A stretch of DNA of 64,000 nucleotides from Mycetohabitans endofungorum (GCF_037477895.1 NZ_CP132745.1:248001-312000); one strand, 5' to 3'. Positions 46,693-54,830 are shown, numbered from the stretch's first letter. The notes: a model not told the origin generated them from the letters alone. Numbers and translations: made by a program.

Positions 46693-46880
46693 GTGATCGC
46701 CTTGCCTTGCGGCGTGATGCCCTGACGTTCCTGCTGAAGCTGGTGCACCCAGCGACGCAGTACCGTCTCGCCAACGCCCACCGAACGGCTCGCCTCCATA
46801 TGGCTATAGCCCTGCTCGAGCACCAGACAGGCGGCTTGCTGTTTGAATTCCGGGGAAAACGTACGTCGCTGCTTCTTCAT
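46692..46880 (-). mobile_element. IS3-family orfA fragment
   Basis: MKKQRRTFSPEFKQQAACLV, LEQGYSHMEASRSVGVGETV and LRRWVHQLQQERQG are the complete HTH/leucine-zipper start of IS3 orfA, ending at GKAITPDQQ where IS30 sequence begins. It is a fusion scar between two unrelated elements. Confidence 0.75.
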
Positions 46881-47003
46881 CAGACACCTCTTCATGGCGA
46901 GCATTCTCGCCTAGATCAGTGTCCGGTTTCATTAGACCACTACAGTGTCGTGTCGCTAGCACAGGAGCGCCTGCGACACACTTGAACGTGTCCACCTATT
47001 TTT

Positions 47004-47043
47004 TGAACCGGCCCCCTAAAACCTGTTTTTGGTGCCGGCTGCC
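47004..47043. repeat. Roughly 39-bp repeat, copy 1
   Basis: TGAACCGGCCCCCTAAAACC followed by a T-rich stretch and GGTGCCGGCTGCC. A diverged copy, in the same orientation, is at 49552-49590. It is probably the terminus of an IS. Confidence 0.6.
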
Positions 47044-47420
47044 ATTCGTAAGGTGCTTACCAGACAGCCGACGTGGACGGCCGAGATCCGCCAGCACACC
47101 AACTATATCGTGCGCGAGGGTTCGAAAGACCTCAACTGTCACATGCTTGAGGGATCGCGCGGCGCGGCGTTGGTGATGCTGTACACAAATTTGCGTTTGC
47201 TCGGATGTCGGGGGGACGCACGATGGGTCGATCTGAGTATCGACAATGCGCAATATTTCGCGTCGCTGATCGAACGCCAGCGGGATTTTGAGCTTGTCAT
47301 CGCACCGCAGCTATGCGTCCTGCCCTATCGTTACGAGCCGGGCATCATCAACCTGATGGTAAAGCCGGCCAACATCGAACCGCTACCCCGAATGTGCGGT
47401 ATTACCAGTTCCCTCATGCC
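47044..47420 (+). pseudogene. C-terminal relic of a PLP-dependent amino-acid decarboxylase
   Basis: The frame reads IRQHTNYIVREGSKDLNCHM, LEGSRGAALVMLYTNLRLLG, SIDNAQYFASLIERQRDFEL and PQLCVLPYRYEPGIINLMVK. This is the C-terminal third of group II decarboxylases (valine/aspartate/diaminobutyrate type). The cofactor-binding lysine domain is missing, so the fragment is inactive. A homologous intact gene would belong to a polyamine or natural-product pathway. Confidence 0.6.
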
Positions 47421-47824
47421 CTCCACGGGTCAATAATGGGGATACCGCAATCAACAAAATCCTTAGTATTGTGCGTCGCCAGCGTCGCCCCTTGTGACCG
47501 TGTGATGGCCGCGATCATCGCATCAAACTGGCTGATGGGTATGCCTGCGCTTTTGCGTGACGCGGCAATTTGTGCGTACATGTCTGCTGCACGACTGTCG
47601 AAGCTTAAAAGCCTGCCCGCAAAATCTTCGTCAAAGATTGCGTTAATGGCTGATGCCTTGCGAGCATCGTGTGCCAGCAGCCGCACACCGTAAAAAATTT
47701 CCGCTTTCGTGACCGTCGTGGTGAAAAGCGAGACGCGACGCTGCTCAGCTAGCCAGGTCATCACTTTTGCGTTGGGCACCGGTCGCAGCGTTTCGGATAA
47801 AACGTTGGTGTCTAGGATAATCAT
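47414..47824 (-). CDS. PIN-domain toxin, FitB/VapC type
   Basis: A 136-residue ribonuclease-type toxin: MIILDTNVLSE holds the first catalytic Asp, TVTKAEIFYGVRLL the Glu, and ISQFDAMIAAITRSQGATLA then THNTKDF the remaining acidic residues. It probably cleaves RNA when freed from its antitoxin. Its start overlaps the end of the upstream antitoxin gene by 4 bases. Confidence 0.87.
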   Translation of the reverse strand: MIILDTNVLSETLRPVPNAKVMTWLAEQRRVSLFTTTVTKAEIFYGVRLLAHDARKASAINAIFDEDFAGRLLSFDSRAADMYAQIAASRKSAGIPISQFDAMIAAITRSQGATLATHNTKDFVDCGIPIIDPWRA

Positions 47825-48072
47825 GCGTTCCAATCCACCGGTTTCCGAATCGCTTCACGCGCCGGTAACTCCAGTTCAACGCCGCCAATGGATTGTAGAC
47901 GGCTCCGGATAGCTTGCGCCAAGTTTTGCTGGGAGCTGGCCGATTCAGTGAAAAGCGCCGCCCGTAGAATATCCCTGGCTTCTTCCTCCATGGAGCGACC
48001 GTGCTGCGCCGCCTGTACCCGCAAACGCATCTTAAGCCCTTCATCGAGGTTGCGAATGGTCATGCTTGCCAT
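47821..48072 (-). CDS. FitA-like antitoxin, ribbon-helix-helix
   Basis: The 83-residue protein starts MASMTIRNLDEGLKMRLRVQ AAQHGRS, a ribbon-helix-helix DNA-binding segment typical of FitA/VapB antitoxins, followed by EEEARDILRAAL and a C-terminal toxin-binding tail ending REAIRKPVDWNA. It neutralises the adjacent PIN toxin and autoregulates the operon. The ATG at 48072 is preferred to upstream ATGs at 48126 because the RHH begins here. Confidence 0.85.
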   Translation of the reverse strand: MASMTIRNLDEGLKMRLRVQAAQHGRSMEEEARDILRAALFTESASSQQNLAQAIRSRLQSIGGVELELPAREAIRKPVDWNA

Positions 48073-48512
48073 GTTAGCCTCCGTCATCATTGATGGCATT
48101 TTAATCATTGATTGCATATTTGGCAATCAGCGTTATGCGTACTCATGCGCTACGTTAGCCGTTGATTCGGTGCTTGGCTTGGTCTTTCGATGACGCCAGC
48201 TGTCGTTGCTGTGCAGGTGGCAATCCGCGGCGGTTAGCGACGCGTGGTCCAGATGATCGCGCCCGCGGCGCAGGTCGAATTGTTCGTCCACCATGTGCGA
48301 GCTTGAACGCTGACGCGGCGCGGATTATGCTGGTGCGCGGGAAACTCAACATCATGGCTGTAACGTCAGAAAGCTGGACTGATACGCCGTGTGCAAGTGA
48401 TGTGCGACCGAGGTGTTCGCTTGACCGAGCGAAGCACTTAGGCAGACCAGTCTGCGATGGGTCACCTGGGCGGTTTGCGCTCAGTTAGAGAGACAAACGC
48501 TGGCTGGGCCCA
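48073..48512. other. Intergenic region upstream of fitA, nothing recognised
   Basis: Contains the toxin-antitoxin promoter with short AT-rich repeats (cattttaatcattgattgca at 48094-48113). No other gene is seen. Confidence 0.3.
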
Positions 48513-48745
48513 TTAGCGCTGTGGCTCTCGAGCAGGGGGCTCGACCGGATCTTTGTCGCTCCAGTTCATCCGATGGCCGCGCACCGTCTGGCGGTGCCGC
48601 GTGTCCTCTTCCTCATGTAAGTACACGCTCGTAGTGGTCAGCGACACATGCCCGAGGTTATCGCGCACCGTGCGCAGATCGAGGCCGGCGTCGGCCTGAT
48701 GCGAGCCGGCCGTATGCCGCAGCCAATGCGCCGACGCGCGGGCCT
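48513..48745 (-). repeat. Tyrosine recombinase 3' fragment, direct repeat copy 1
   Basis: The minus frame reads SAHWLRHTAGSHQADAGLDL and RTVRDNLGHVSLTTTSVYLH, the C-terminal HxxR / LGH / Tyr part of an XerC/D-like recombinase. A diverged copy in the same orientation lies at 49638-49860, and the PIN toxin-antitoxin module lies between them. Confidence 0.75.
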
Positions 48746-48784
48746 TGGAACGACCAGCGGCATGTCCTCGGCCGTCAAGATATG

Positions 48785-48800
48785 ATATCTTATAAGATAT
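48785..48800. promoter_or_regulatory. 16-bp perfect palindrome overlapping the toxin start codon
   Basis: ATATCTTATAAGATAT is self-complementary, and its last two bases are the first two of the ATG at 48799. No Shine-Dalgarno sequence is visible, so it may be both an autoregulatory operator and part of a leaderless or weakly translated start. Confidence 0.6.
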
Positions 48801-49227
48801 GCAGCCAAGAATCGTTTTGGATACGTCAGTGATCGCTACCGCATTGCGCAGCGCTTGCGGGGCAGGCAATGCCCTATTGCGACTCGTCGCGCAGCAAAAG
48901 GTGTTGCCTCTCGTCACCCCCGCTCTGTTTCTCGAATATGAGGATGTGTTGAAACGGCCCGAGCAACGCCTGGTGACAGGATTGGACATGGAAGCCATAG
49001 ACCGCTTCCTGGCTGCGTTGGCCAGTGCTTGTGAGCCTGTCGAGATTCAGTTCCAGTGGCGCCCGCAGCTTCGGGACGCAAGCGATGAAATGGTTTTAGA
49101 GACTGCGATCAATGGTCGAGCCCATACGCTTGTGACCTATAACGTCCGGGATTTTTTACCTGCGGCTGGCCGGTTTGGTCTGCGTGTTGCACGCCCTGGC
49201 GAATTACTGAAGGAGATACGTTCATGA
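48799..49227 (+). CDS. PIN-domain toxin (COG1569/TIGR00305 type)
   Basis: The protein has 142 residues. RIVLDTSVIATALRS carries the first Asp, PALFLEYEDVLKRPEQR the Glu, ASDEMVLETAINGRAHTLVT then YNVRDF the remaining catalytic acids. It is a predicted toxic endoribonuclease. The last codons overlap the next gene (ATGA), as in toxin-first type II modules. There is no clear ribosome-binding site; a palindrome covers the start. Confidence 0.85.
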   Translation: MQPRIVLDTSVIATALRSACGAGNALLRLVAQQKVLPLVTPALFLEYEDVLKRPEQRLVTGLDMEAIDRFLAALASACEPVEIQFQWRPQLRDASDEMVLETAINGRAHTLVTYNVRDFLPAAGRFGLRVARPGELLKEIRS

Positions 49228-49475
49228 GTAAAACCTCTTATCCACTTAAGCTTCCCGCTTCAGTGAAATCGGCTGCGCAGCAACTCGCGCGTGAAGATGG
49301 GGTGTCATTGAATCAGTGGATTGCCGTCGCGGTTGCGGAAAAGATTGGCGCAGTTGAAACAGCCGCTGCTTTCCTCAGGCGCCGGGCCGGCCATGCGCAA
49401 CCAGCAGACTTATTGCCTTTTCTGGACAAGGCGGGTACCGAGACGCCACCCGCTGGCGACGAAATGTCCGTTTAA
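49224..49475 (+). CDS. RHH antitoxin partner of the PIN toxin
   Basis: The 83-residue protein YPLKLPASVKSAAQQLARED then GVSLNQWIAVAVAEKIGA is a ribbon-helix-helix/HicB-type Arc-like domain. The C-terminal tail (FLRRRAGHAQPADLLPFLDK) would bind the toxin. GAAGGAGATACGTTC precedes the ATG. The gene order, toxin first, fits the COG1569 class. Confidence 0.8.
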   Translation: MSKTSYPLKLPASVKSAAQQLAREDGVSLNQWIAVAVAEKIGAVETAAAFLRRRAGHAQPADLLPFLDKAGTETPPAGDEMSV

Positions 49476-49551
49476 GCATGCTCTGGACAGTATGACAGAA
49501 GAAGCGCTCGTACAGGTTTGCGAAGCTCCTCAAGGTGATGACGGAATAGAT

Positions 49552-49590
49552 TGAACCAGCCCCCTGAACCCTTTTTTAGTGCCGGCTGCC
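49552..49590. repeat. Roughly 39-bp repeat, copy 2
   Basis: TGAACCAGCCCCCTGAACCC with a T-run and AGTGCCGGCTGCC, a diverged direct copy of 47004-47043. Confidence 0.6.
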
Positions 49591-49637
49591 GCTCCTGGTG
49601 AGCCGCGATTTTGCTAAGGACAAGGGGGTGCTGGCAA

Positions 49638-49860
49638 TCAGCGCTGTGGCTGCCGAGCAGGGGGCTTGACCGGCTCCGTGTCGCCCCAGTTTTCCGATGG
49701 CCGCGCACCGTCTCCCGGTGCCGCGTGTCTTCTTCGTGCAAGTACAGGCTCGTCGTGGTCAGCGACACGCGCTCAAGGTTATCGCACACCGTGCGCACAT
49801 CAAGGCCGGCGTCGGTCTGATGCGAGCTGGCCGTATGCCGCGCCAATGTGCTAAGGCGCG
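49638..49860 (-). repeat. Tyrosine recombinase 3' fragment, direct repeat copy 2
   Basis: The minus frame reads ARHTASSHQTDAGLDVRTVC and DNLERVSLTTTSLYLHEEDT, clearly homologous to copy 1 at 48513-48745 and in the same orientation, but more decayed (LGH is now LER). Confidence 0.75.
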
Positions 49861-50111
49861 CCCCCGCTCGTCGGTCCGATCGGCGAATGCTGGCCCGCGT
49901 GCGCAGCCATGATCATGACCCCCGGCACACTAAAAATCTGACAGGCTCGGCACGGCGCGTGGTACGGCCTGAAATGGCGCGGCTCGCAATGACTTTCGAG
50001 CTCTGCTTGGCTTTCCAAGTTCCGCGTTCGCTCTGTCGTGTGCTTCCAAAGCCGTGCCGGAGGCGCCTAATCAGACCGACGTGAGGTGGCCCCGAACGCA
50101 GCGTCGAGAAA

Positions 50112-50290
50112 CTACTCGAGCGCACGGTACTGTCTTGCCGTGTCCCCCTTCGTATAGATTGTTGTAAACGTTGAACTGACGTGTCTTAGCTCCGCGTGCA
50201 CGCTCCCAAATCGCCGCCCGCGTTCAGCAGCACGGTTCGCATGCGTATGGCGTAGCAGTAGACGCCCTGTGGGCTGGCCGCTGCTCCCGG
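50112..50290 (-). pseudogene. Third tyrosine-recombinase C-terminal fragment
   Basis: LLLRHTHANRAAERGRRFGS, VHAELRHVSSTFTTIYTKGD and TARQYRALE form the C-terminal RHTHANRAL...LGHVSxxTTxIYTKGD pattern, but from a recombinase different from the two repeat copies. There is no upstream domain. Confidence 0.65.
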
Positions 50291-50519
50291 ATAGGCGTGC
50301 TCGAATCGCCGAGGGCCTGCGCAAAGAGCTTCTTGTGCAGTAGGACCAGCGCATCTGAAGCGAGGAAGGGGTCTATTCTCAAGTGGCCGACGAGCGGGGT
50401 ATCGTTCGGCGCCGTTTCATGCGTGTAGGGCGCCGGCTGCGGCTGCTGCGAGTCGTCCGGTGCTGCCATTAACCGAGGCGGCATGTGTACGGGCCGTGCA
50501 TAACATGCCGCCGGCAAAC

Positions 50520-50882
50520 ATTTGTCCAGTGCCTTACGCAGTTCGCTTGGCGCTCAGTGGCGCCGCGGGTGTGCGCCTAGCGCAGTGGCTGGGCATTTCG
50601 ATCAGCGGCGAAACGGTTGCGCGTTGACTCAAACGCAACGGCCAGAAGCACGTCGCGATGGCATCGCCGTTTACCATTATTGGCGTTGATAACTGGGCGT
50701 TTGGATGCGGTCATCGCTATGGCACCCTACTGGTCAATCTGGAGATATGCCGGCCATCGGATTTGCTGCCAGAACGCAATGCAACGACGGTGGCGAGTTG
50801 GCTAAACGGCCACCGAGCAGTCCAGTTGGTGTCACGTGACCGCGCTGCCGTCTATGTAATGATCCGGCACAACACGGCTTAG
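50520..50882 (+). mobile_element. ISL3-family transposase fragment
   Basis: PYAVRLALSGAAGVRLAQWL and GISISGETVAR, a stop, then FTIIGVDNWAFGCGHRYGTL, LVNLEICRPSDLLPERNATT and HRAVQLVSRDRAAVY. This is the beginning of the ISL3 catalytic domain (GVDDWAxRRGxxYGT), truncated and interrupted. Confidence 0.7.
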
Positions 50883-51208
50883 CACTTGACATCGAAGTTG
50901 AGTGTTATAGATTGAAGTTAAGGCTTCGTTTTCTGAAGGGTGCATCCGATACAGCCAAGCTTCATGCCGGTGCCACGCGATTACATATTGTTGGTCTATC
51001 AGCATGTGCTTAGTATTATTTTAGTAGTTAATGTTGTACATCGCAGCGTTGATTGGATTGTGTGTTGCGTAGCCCCATAAATCGGAGCAACTAGTCAATT
51101 TCGTAAGTACTGCAAACAAGTTTAAGGACCGACGGGCGTACTTTTCCTATCGTGCTATGTGAATCGTTTCATGTGTCAGATGAATGAACATTTCCTTAGT
51201 GGCCCAGC
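50883..51208. other. Intergenic region before the lysis cassette
   Basis: AT-rich by eye, with no gene. It probably carries the promoter of the endolysin operon; no specific motif is assigned. Confidence 0.4.
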
Positions 51209-51691
51209 ATGAGCACTTTTGATGACGCTTTTGAGCAGCTCATTGGCAATGAAGGGGGTTACTCCAATCACCCTCAAGATCCTGGCGGTGAAACCATGTG
51301 GGGTATCACTCGGCAGGTGGCGCTCGCGTGGGGCTATACCAGTCCAATGCAGCATTTGCCGCGTGAGACAGCCAAGCACATTGCCAAGGCGCTTTATTGG
51401 GATCCACTACACTGCGACAGCTATGATGCGCGTATCGCGTTTCAAGCCTTGGATGCCAATTACAACGGTGGCCCTGTTATTGTTTGGATGCAGCAGGCCA
51501 GCGGTGCGCTCGCCGATGGCAAACTCGGACCCAAGACGATCGCCGCAGTGCAAGCGGTCGACCCAGAGCTCTTTATTATGCGTTTTTTGGCCGCTCGCCT
51601 TGCTTATTTAACCGCGTTGCAAACGTGGCCTAGCTTTGGGCGCGGCTGGGCAAGGCGAATCGCCACTAATTTGAGGATAGCCGGAGCTTAA
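51209..51691 (+). CDS. GH108-family endolysin (phage-type lysozyme)
   Basis: The 160-residue protein MSTFDDAFEQLIGNEGGYSN has the E-G-G-Y motif with catalytic Glu15, followed by DPGGETMWGITRQVA and a C-terminal peptidoglycan-binding-like helix region (GPKTIAAVQAVDPELFIMRF LAARL). This is the glycoside hydrolase 108 muramidase family (ZliS/R21-like) that degrades peptidoglycan. There is no signal peptide, so it needs a holin to reach the wall. It is followed after 2 bases by the holin-like gene. Confidence 0.87.
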   Translation: MSTFDDAFEQLIGNEGGYSNHPQDPGGETMWGITRQVALAWGYTSPMQHLPRETAKHIAKALYWDPLHCDSYDARIAFQALDANYNGGPVIVWMQQASGALADGKLGPKTIAAVQAVDPELFIMRFLAARLAYLTALQTWPSFGRGWARRIATNLRIAGA

Positions 51692-51693
51692 TC

Positions 51694-52368
51694 ATGTTAC
51701 CGATTGTTCTTGCTCTTGCGCAGTTTGCGCCGCAAATCGCCCAATGGATTGGGGGTAGCCGAGCTGAACAGGTTGCGCAGAAAGTGGCCATCATAGCCCA
51801 AACGGTCACGGACACCAGCACACCAGAACAGGCGCTGGAAGCAATCCAAGCCAACCCCGAACTTGCTTACCGGTTTCAGGAATCGATCATAGACAGCCAA
51901 GTCGAATTGCAGCGCATCGCCGCTGAATTGGAGAAGGCACACATCACCGCCAACATCGAAACGGCGAAAGTGAATGCAGCCGACCGTGCCAATGCTCGAC
52001 AGGTGGCACTAACTGAACAAGACCGCACCTCGTGTAACCTCGCCTATCTATATACGGGCGCCCTGTTTTTGGTAATTGGCGCGCACTTCTGGCTGTTGTC
52101 TTCCCGCGTACCGATTGAACCGCTTGCCTTTGGCGTGCTCGGCAATATCGAGGGTGTACTCATTTCAATGGTCTTGGGTGCAAAGGAATTCTTCCTCGGC
52201 TCGTCTTCAACGGCAAAAAAGCAGGCCGCAGTGATTACTGGCTTCGCGACCGATCCGGACGTTTATGCCACAACTCAAGCGCCAAATCCTATGGTGGCAC
52301 CTGCTGAGACAGCATTGCCACCATTAGATGAAGGTAAACCCGGAAAAGTTTTTAATATTTATGGTTAA
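51694..52368 (+). CDS. Holin-like membrane protein of a lysis cassette
   Basis: The protein has 224 residues. The N-terminal region LPIVLALAQFAPQIAQWIGG and a mid coiled/amphipathic helix (EAIQANPELAYRFQESIIDS, EKAHITANIETAKVNAADRA) are followed by two adjacent hydrophobic spans (YLYTGALFLVIGAHFWLL and GVLISMVLGAKEFFLG). This matches the 3TM/DUF-type phage holin family found next to GH108 enzymes. It would pass or activate the endolysin. Its stop overlaps a tiny ORF at 52361. Confidence 0.7.
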   Translation: MLPIVLALAQFAPQIAQWIGGSRAEQVAQKVAIIAQTVTDTSTPEQALEAIQANPELAYRFQESIIDSQVELQRIAAELEKAHITANIETAKVNAADRANARQVALTEQDRTSCNLAYLYTGALFLVIGAHFWLLSSRVPIEPLAFGVLGNIEGVLISMVLGAKEFFLGSSSTAKKQAAVITGFATDPDVYATTQAPNPMVAPAETALPPLDEGKPGKVFNIYG

Positions 52369-52471
52369 CAAGCACATTTTCATAAAACGTATAATAACAG
52401 CCGCGTCGTTGGCAGTTTCCGTTGTCTCGGCAACGCTTGTTTCGACAAGTTTACGGGTGGCAAACCTTTAA
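52361..52471 (+). CDS. 36-residue membrane ORF overlapping the holin stop
   Basis: MVNKHIFIKRIITAASLAVS then VVSATLVSTSLRVANL has a basic N-terminus and one hydrophobic segment. The ATG overlaps the holin stop by 8 bases, which suggests translational coupling. It could be a small holin, antiholin or truncated spanin; no homologue can be named. Confidence 0.4.
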   Translation: MVNKHIFIKRIITAASLAVSVVSATLVSTSLRVANL

Positions 52472-52536
52472 ACTTGATGTTGTAGTATATCTTTTACTTT
52501 GTTCCCTATCGTGGCTTGATAAACTAGGAGAGAACG

Positions 52537-52932
52537 ATGATTGCAAAATTGTGGGCATCCGTGATCTTTTTAACCATTTTTCCTGTTTCTGCCTTCGCTG
52601 AGGCACAAGAAATAGTAGCTCAGTGTAAAACAGAAGGAACTGAAGCCAGCGGTGCTAGACATGCCTGCGACTCACAGGTGAATCGAATTACTTCTCCTAA
52701 TGGATATGTTTTTGCGGAGAAATCCTTAAAAGGTGAGTTAATAGAAAAGAATGGTTCTGAATACAATTGCCGTGTTGGATGGGCGGATTACGTTGATGTC
52801 GTTCCAGGTATCACTCAGCCTAGAACCATTACTTTACAGGCACACGCAAGAAGCCCTAAAGGTCATAGTTCCGGTCGTGGATGGGCAACATGTAAATACA
52901 CCGTCGATATGGTCAAATTGCCTGAACAATAA
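52537..52932 (+). CDS. Secreted hypothetical protein
   Basis: The 131-residue protein has a signal peptide (MIAKLWASVIFLTIFPVSAFA, cleavage near AFA-EAQ). The mature part contains three or four cysteines (VAQCKTEG, HACDSQVN, YNCRVGWADY, ATCKYTVD) that could form disulfides. AGGAGA lies upstream. It looks less GC-rich than the window. It sits between the lysis genes and the protease and may be an inhibitor, cargo or cell-surface protein; the function is unknown. Confidence 0.7.
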   Translation: MIAKLWASVIFLTIFPVSAFAEAQEIVAQCKTEGTEASGARHACDSQVNRITSPNGYVFAEKSLKGELIEKNGSEYNCRVGWADYVDVVPGITQPRTITLQAHARSPKGHSSGRGWATCKYTVDMVKLPEQ

Positions 52933-53163
52933 TAAATGAGTTAAGTATTTAGACCGGCGTGGCAGTACTTGCTGCGCGTGTTGAAAAGGTCCATAGCCAC
53001 GACTTTTGTTGCTGGCTGTAAGATATTTTTTGCTACCAAACAGTAATTTTGAGTGTGTGTGGCTGTAAGGAAGTTTTGACTTAAGTGCTGTATGCATGAT
53101 AGTGAAAATTTTTCTTTGCTCTGTTGTTTTTAGTTAACTATGGCTTCTTCCGAGGAGGTCGAA

Positions 53164-54555
53164 ATGAACACTGTTGAAATAGTTGTAATGTTTAATTCGC
53201 CGCAAGCGGCGCACGGCTTGCTTCCCAGCTTCGCATCCAATGATGAAGACCTTACGTCCTTCGCCAATCAGCTTAGGCCTTTATTTCCCCATGTGCAGTC
53301 CAATTTGCTACCGTCGTCGGCGCCGTCGCCGGAGGTCGCGTCGATATTGAACGAAATGCGTCGCTACTACGTTGCGCAAGTTCCTAATACGATGGCGGAT
53401 AGCATCGTGCGGCAAATGTCTTCAAATCCCAGTGTAGAGTCCGTTTATTACAAGCCGGCGGCGGAAAACCCCCTAGCTCCGGGCGGGGAGCGGCCATCAA
53501 GCGCCAACATGGAAGCCGCCTCCATCCCCGACTTTTCATCCAAACAGGGCTACCTTGAAAACGCCCCTGGTGGTATTGACGCCAAATATGCATGGAGCCT
53601 TCCAGGTGGAGAGGGGAACGGGGTGACGATTGTGGATGTGGAAGGAGGCTGGAGACTGTCGCATCTTGATCTGGCTATGTTGAACGGCGGCCTGATTGGC
53701 GGAATACCCTATCCGGAGGTAGATTGGCGTAACCATGGTACCGCTGTGCTCGGAGAAATGGGAAGCGACAAGAATGGTTTTGGAGTCACGGGTATATCTT
53801 TCGGTGCTGTGGTCAGCGCAGTGTCCCATGGCGATATCGGTTCAGCAAAAGCAATCCAGCTGGCTGCCCAAAGGTTGAATGCCGGCGACATCATCCTGTT
53901 GGAGATGCACCGGCCCGGCCCTCGAAATGGATTTCAATCCGATCCTTATCAAAGAGGATATATCGGAGTGGAGTGGTGGCCGGATGACCTACTCGCGATT
54001 CAGTTTGCAACAATGAAAGGCATCATTGTGGTTGAAGCAGCTGGCAATGGAGCAGAAGATCTTGACGATCCATTATACGATGATCCCGGCCCTGGATTTC
54101 CGGCGGGTTGGAAAAATCCATTTCGCGACCCTACAATCTCGGGTGCGATCATGGTTGGTGCCGGAGCGCCGCCGTCAGGGACGTATGGACCGGACCGCAG
54201 CCGGCTCAATTTTTCAAATTTTGGGCAGCGGGTCGATTGTCAAGGCTGGGGTAGAGGTGTCGTGACCACTGGATACGGCGATCTGTTCCATCTTTTAGGC
54301 ATGCCTAATGACGAAGACAATTGGTATACTAGTACGTTTAGTGGCACATCGAGTGCATCCCCGATTGTCGCTGGCGCAATTGCATGTTTGCAAGGCATCG
54401 CCAAACGCAATGGTGAACCATTATCCTCATCAAGTTTGCGTACTGCTCTGCGTGCGACGGGGTCACCCCAAGTTCCTGACGAAACCGAACGGATAGGCAA
54501 TCGGCCGGATCTGCGTCAACTCATTGACTATTTGATGCCTCATGCAACGACCTGA
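53164..54555 (+). CDS. Subtilisin-like serine protease (S8), no signal peptide
   Basis: The 463-residue protein has the catalytic triad Asp158 (TIVDVEGG), His191 (RNHGTAVLGEM) and Ser396 (FSGTSSASPIVAGAI), and oxyanion Asn295 (EAAGNGAED). Residues 1-120 form an inhibitor_I9-like or regulatory pro-region ending in a Pro/Ser-rich linker. No Sec or Tat signal is present at the start MNTVEIVVMFNSPQ, which is chosen because GAGGAGG lies upstream. With the neighbouring endolysin and holin, lysis-mediated release is likely. The substrate is unknown. Confidence 0.85.
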   Translation: MNTVEIVVMFNSPQAAHGLLPSFASNDEDLTSFANQLRPLFPHVQSNLLPSSAPSPEVASILNEMRRYYVAQVPNTMADSIVRQMSSNPSVESVYYKPAAENPLAPGGERPSSANMEAASIPDFSSKQGYLENAPGGIDAKYAWSLPGGEGNGVTIVDVEGGWRLSHLDLAMLNGGLIGGIPYPEVDWRNHGTAVLGEMGSDKNGFGVTGISFGAVVSAVSHGDIGSAKAIQLAAQRLNAGDIILLEMHRPGPRNGFQSDPYQRGYIGVEWWPDDLLAIQFATMKGIIVVEAAGNGAEDLDDPLYDDPGPGFPAGWKNPFRDPTISGAIMVGAGAPPSGTYGPDRSRLNFSNFGQRVDCQGWGRGVVTTGYGDLFHLLGMPNDEDNWYTSTFSGTSSASPIVAGAIACLQGIAKRNGEPLSSSSLRTALRATGSPQVPDETERIGNRPDLRQLIDYLMPHATT

Positions 54556-54830
54556 CCGTACCCTAAGCCGGCTAAGCCCTTGGTGTGCGGGGCTATGTGG
54601 ACGGGTGATTTTTTCCGTTCGTTGACGAGACCTTACGCGAAGTGCCTTCGGCTCCGGCGTGCTCGGCCCACCGAGATGCGAGCTCGGGCTTGGGTGAGGC
54701 TACTGCTAAATCAGGGCCGTTCGGAAGTGGAAATTTCCTGCTTTTCGGGGCGGGACGAATCGGCCCGGGACTTGCACTGGTGGGCGAATTCGGCGAGCGT
54801 CGTCCACTTCAGTGCACAGTGGAGACGCGC
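54556..54830. other. Intergenic region, nothing recognised
   Basis: Follows the protease stop. It contains a weak GCCGGCTAAGC...GGGGC symmetry near 54570-54595 that might help terminate transcription; otherwise no gene is seen. Confidence 0.3.

Noticed and set aside
51209-54555. Complete prophage around the lysis genes
   Set aside because: No capsid, portal, terminase, tail or phage-type integrase genes are seen within the window on either side.
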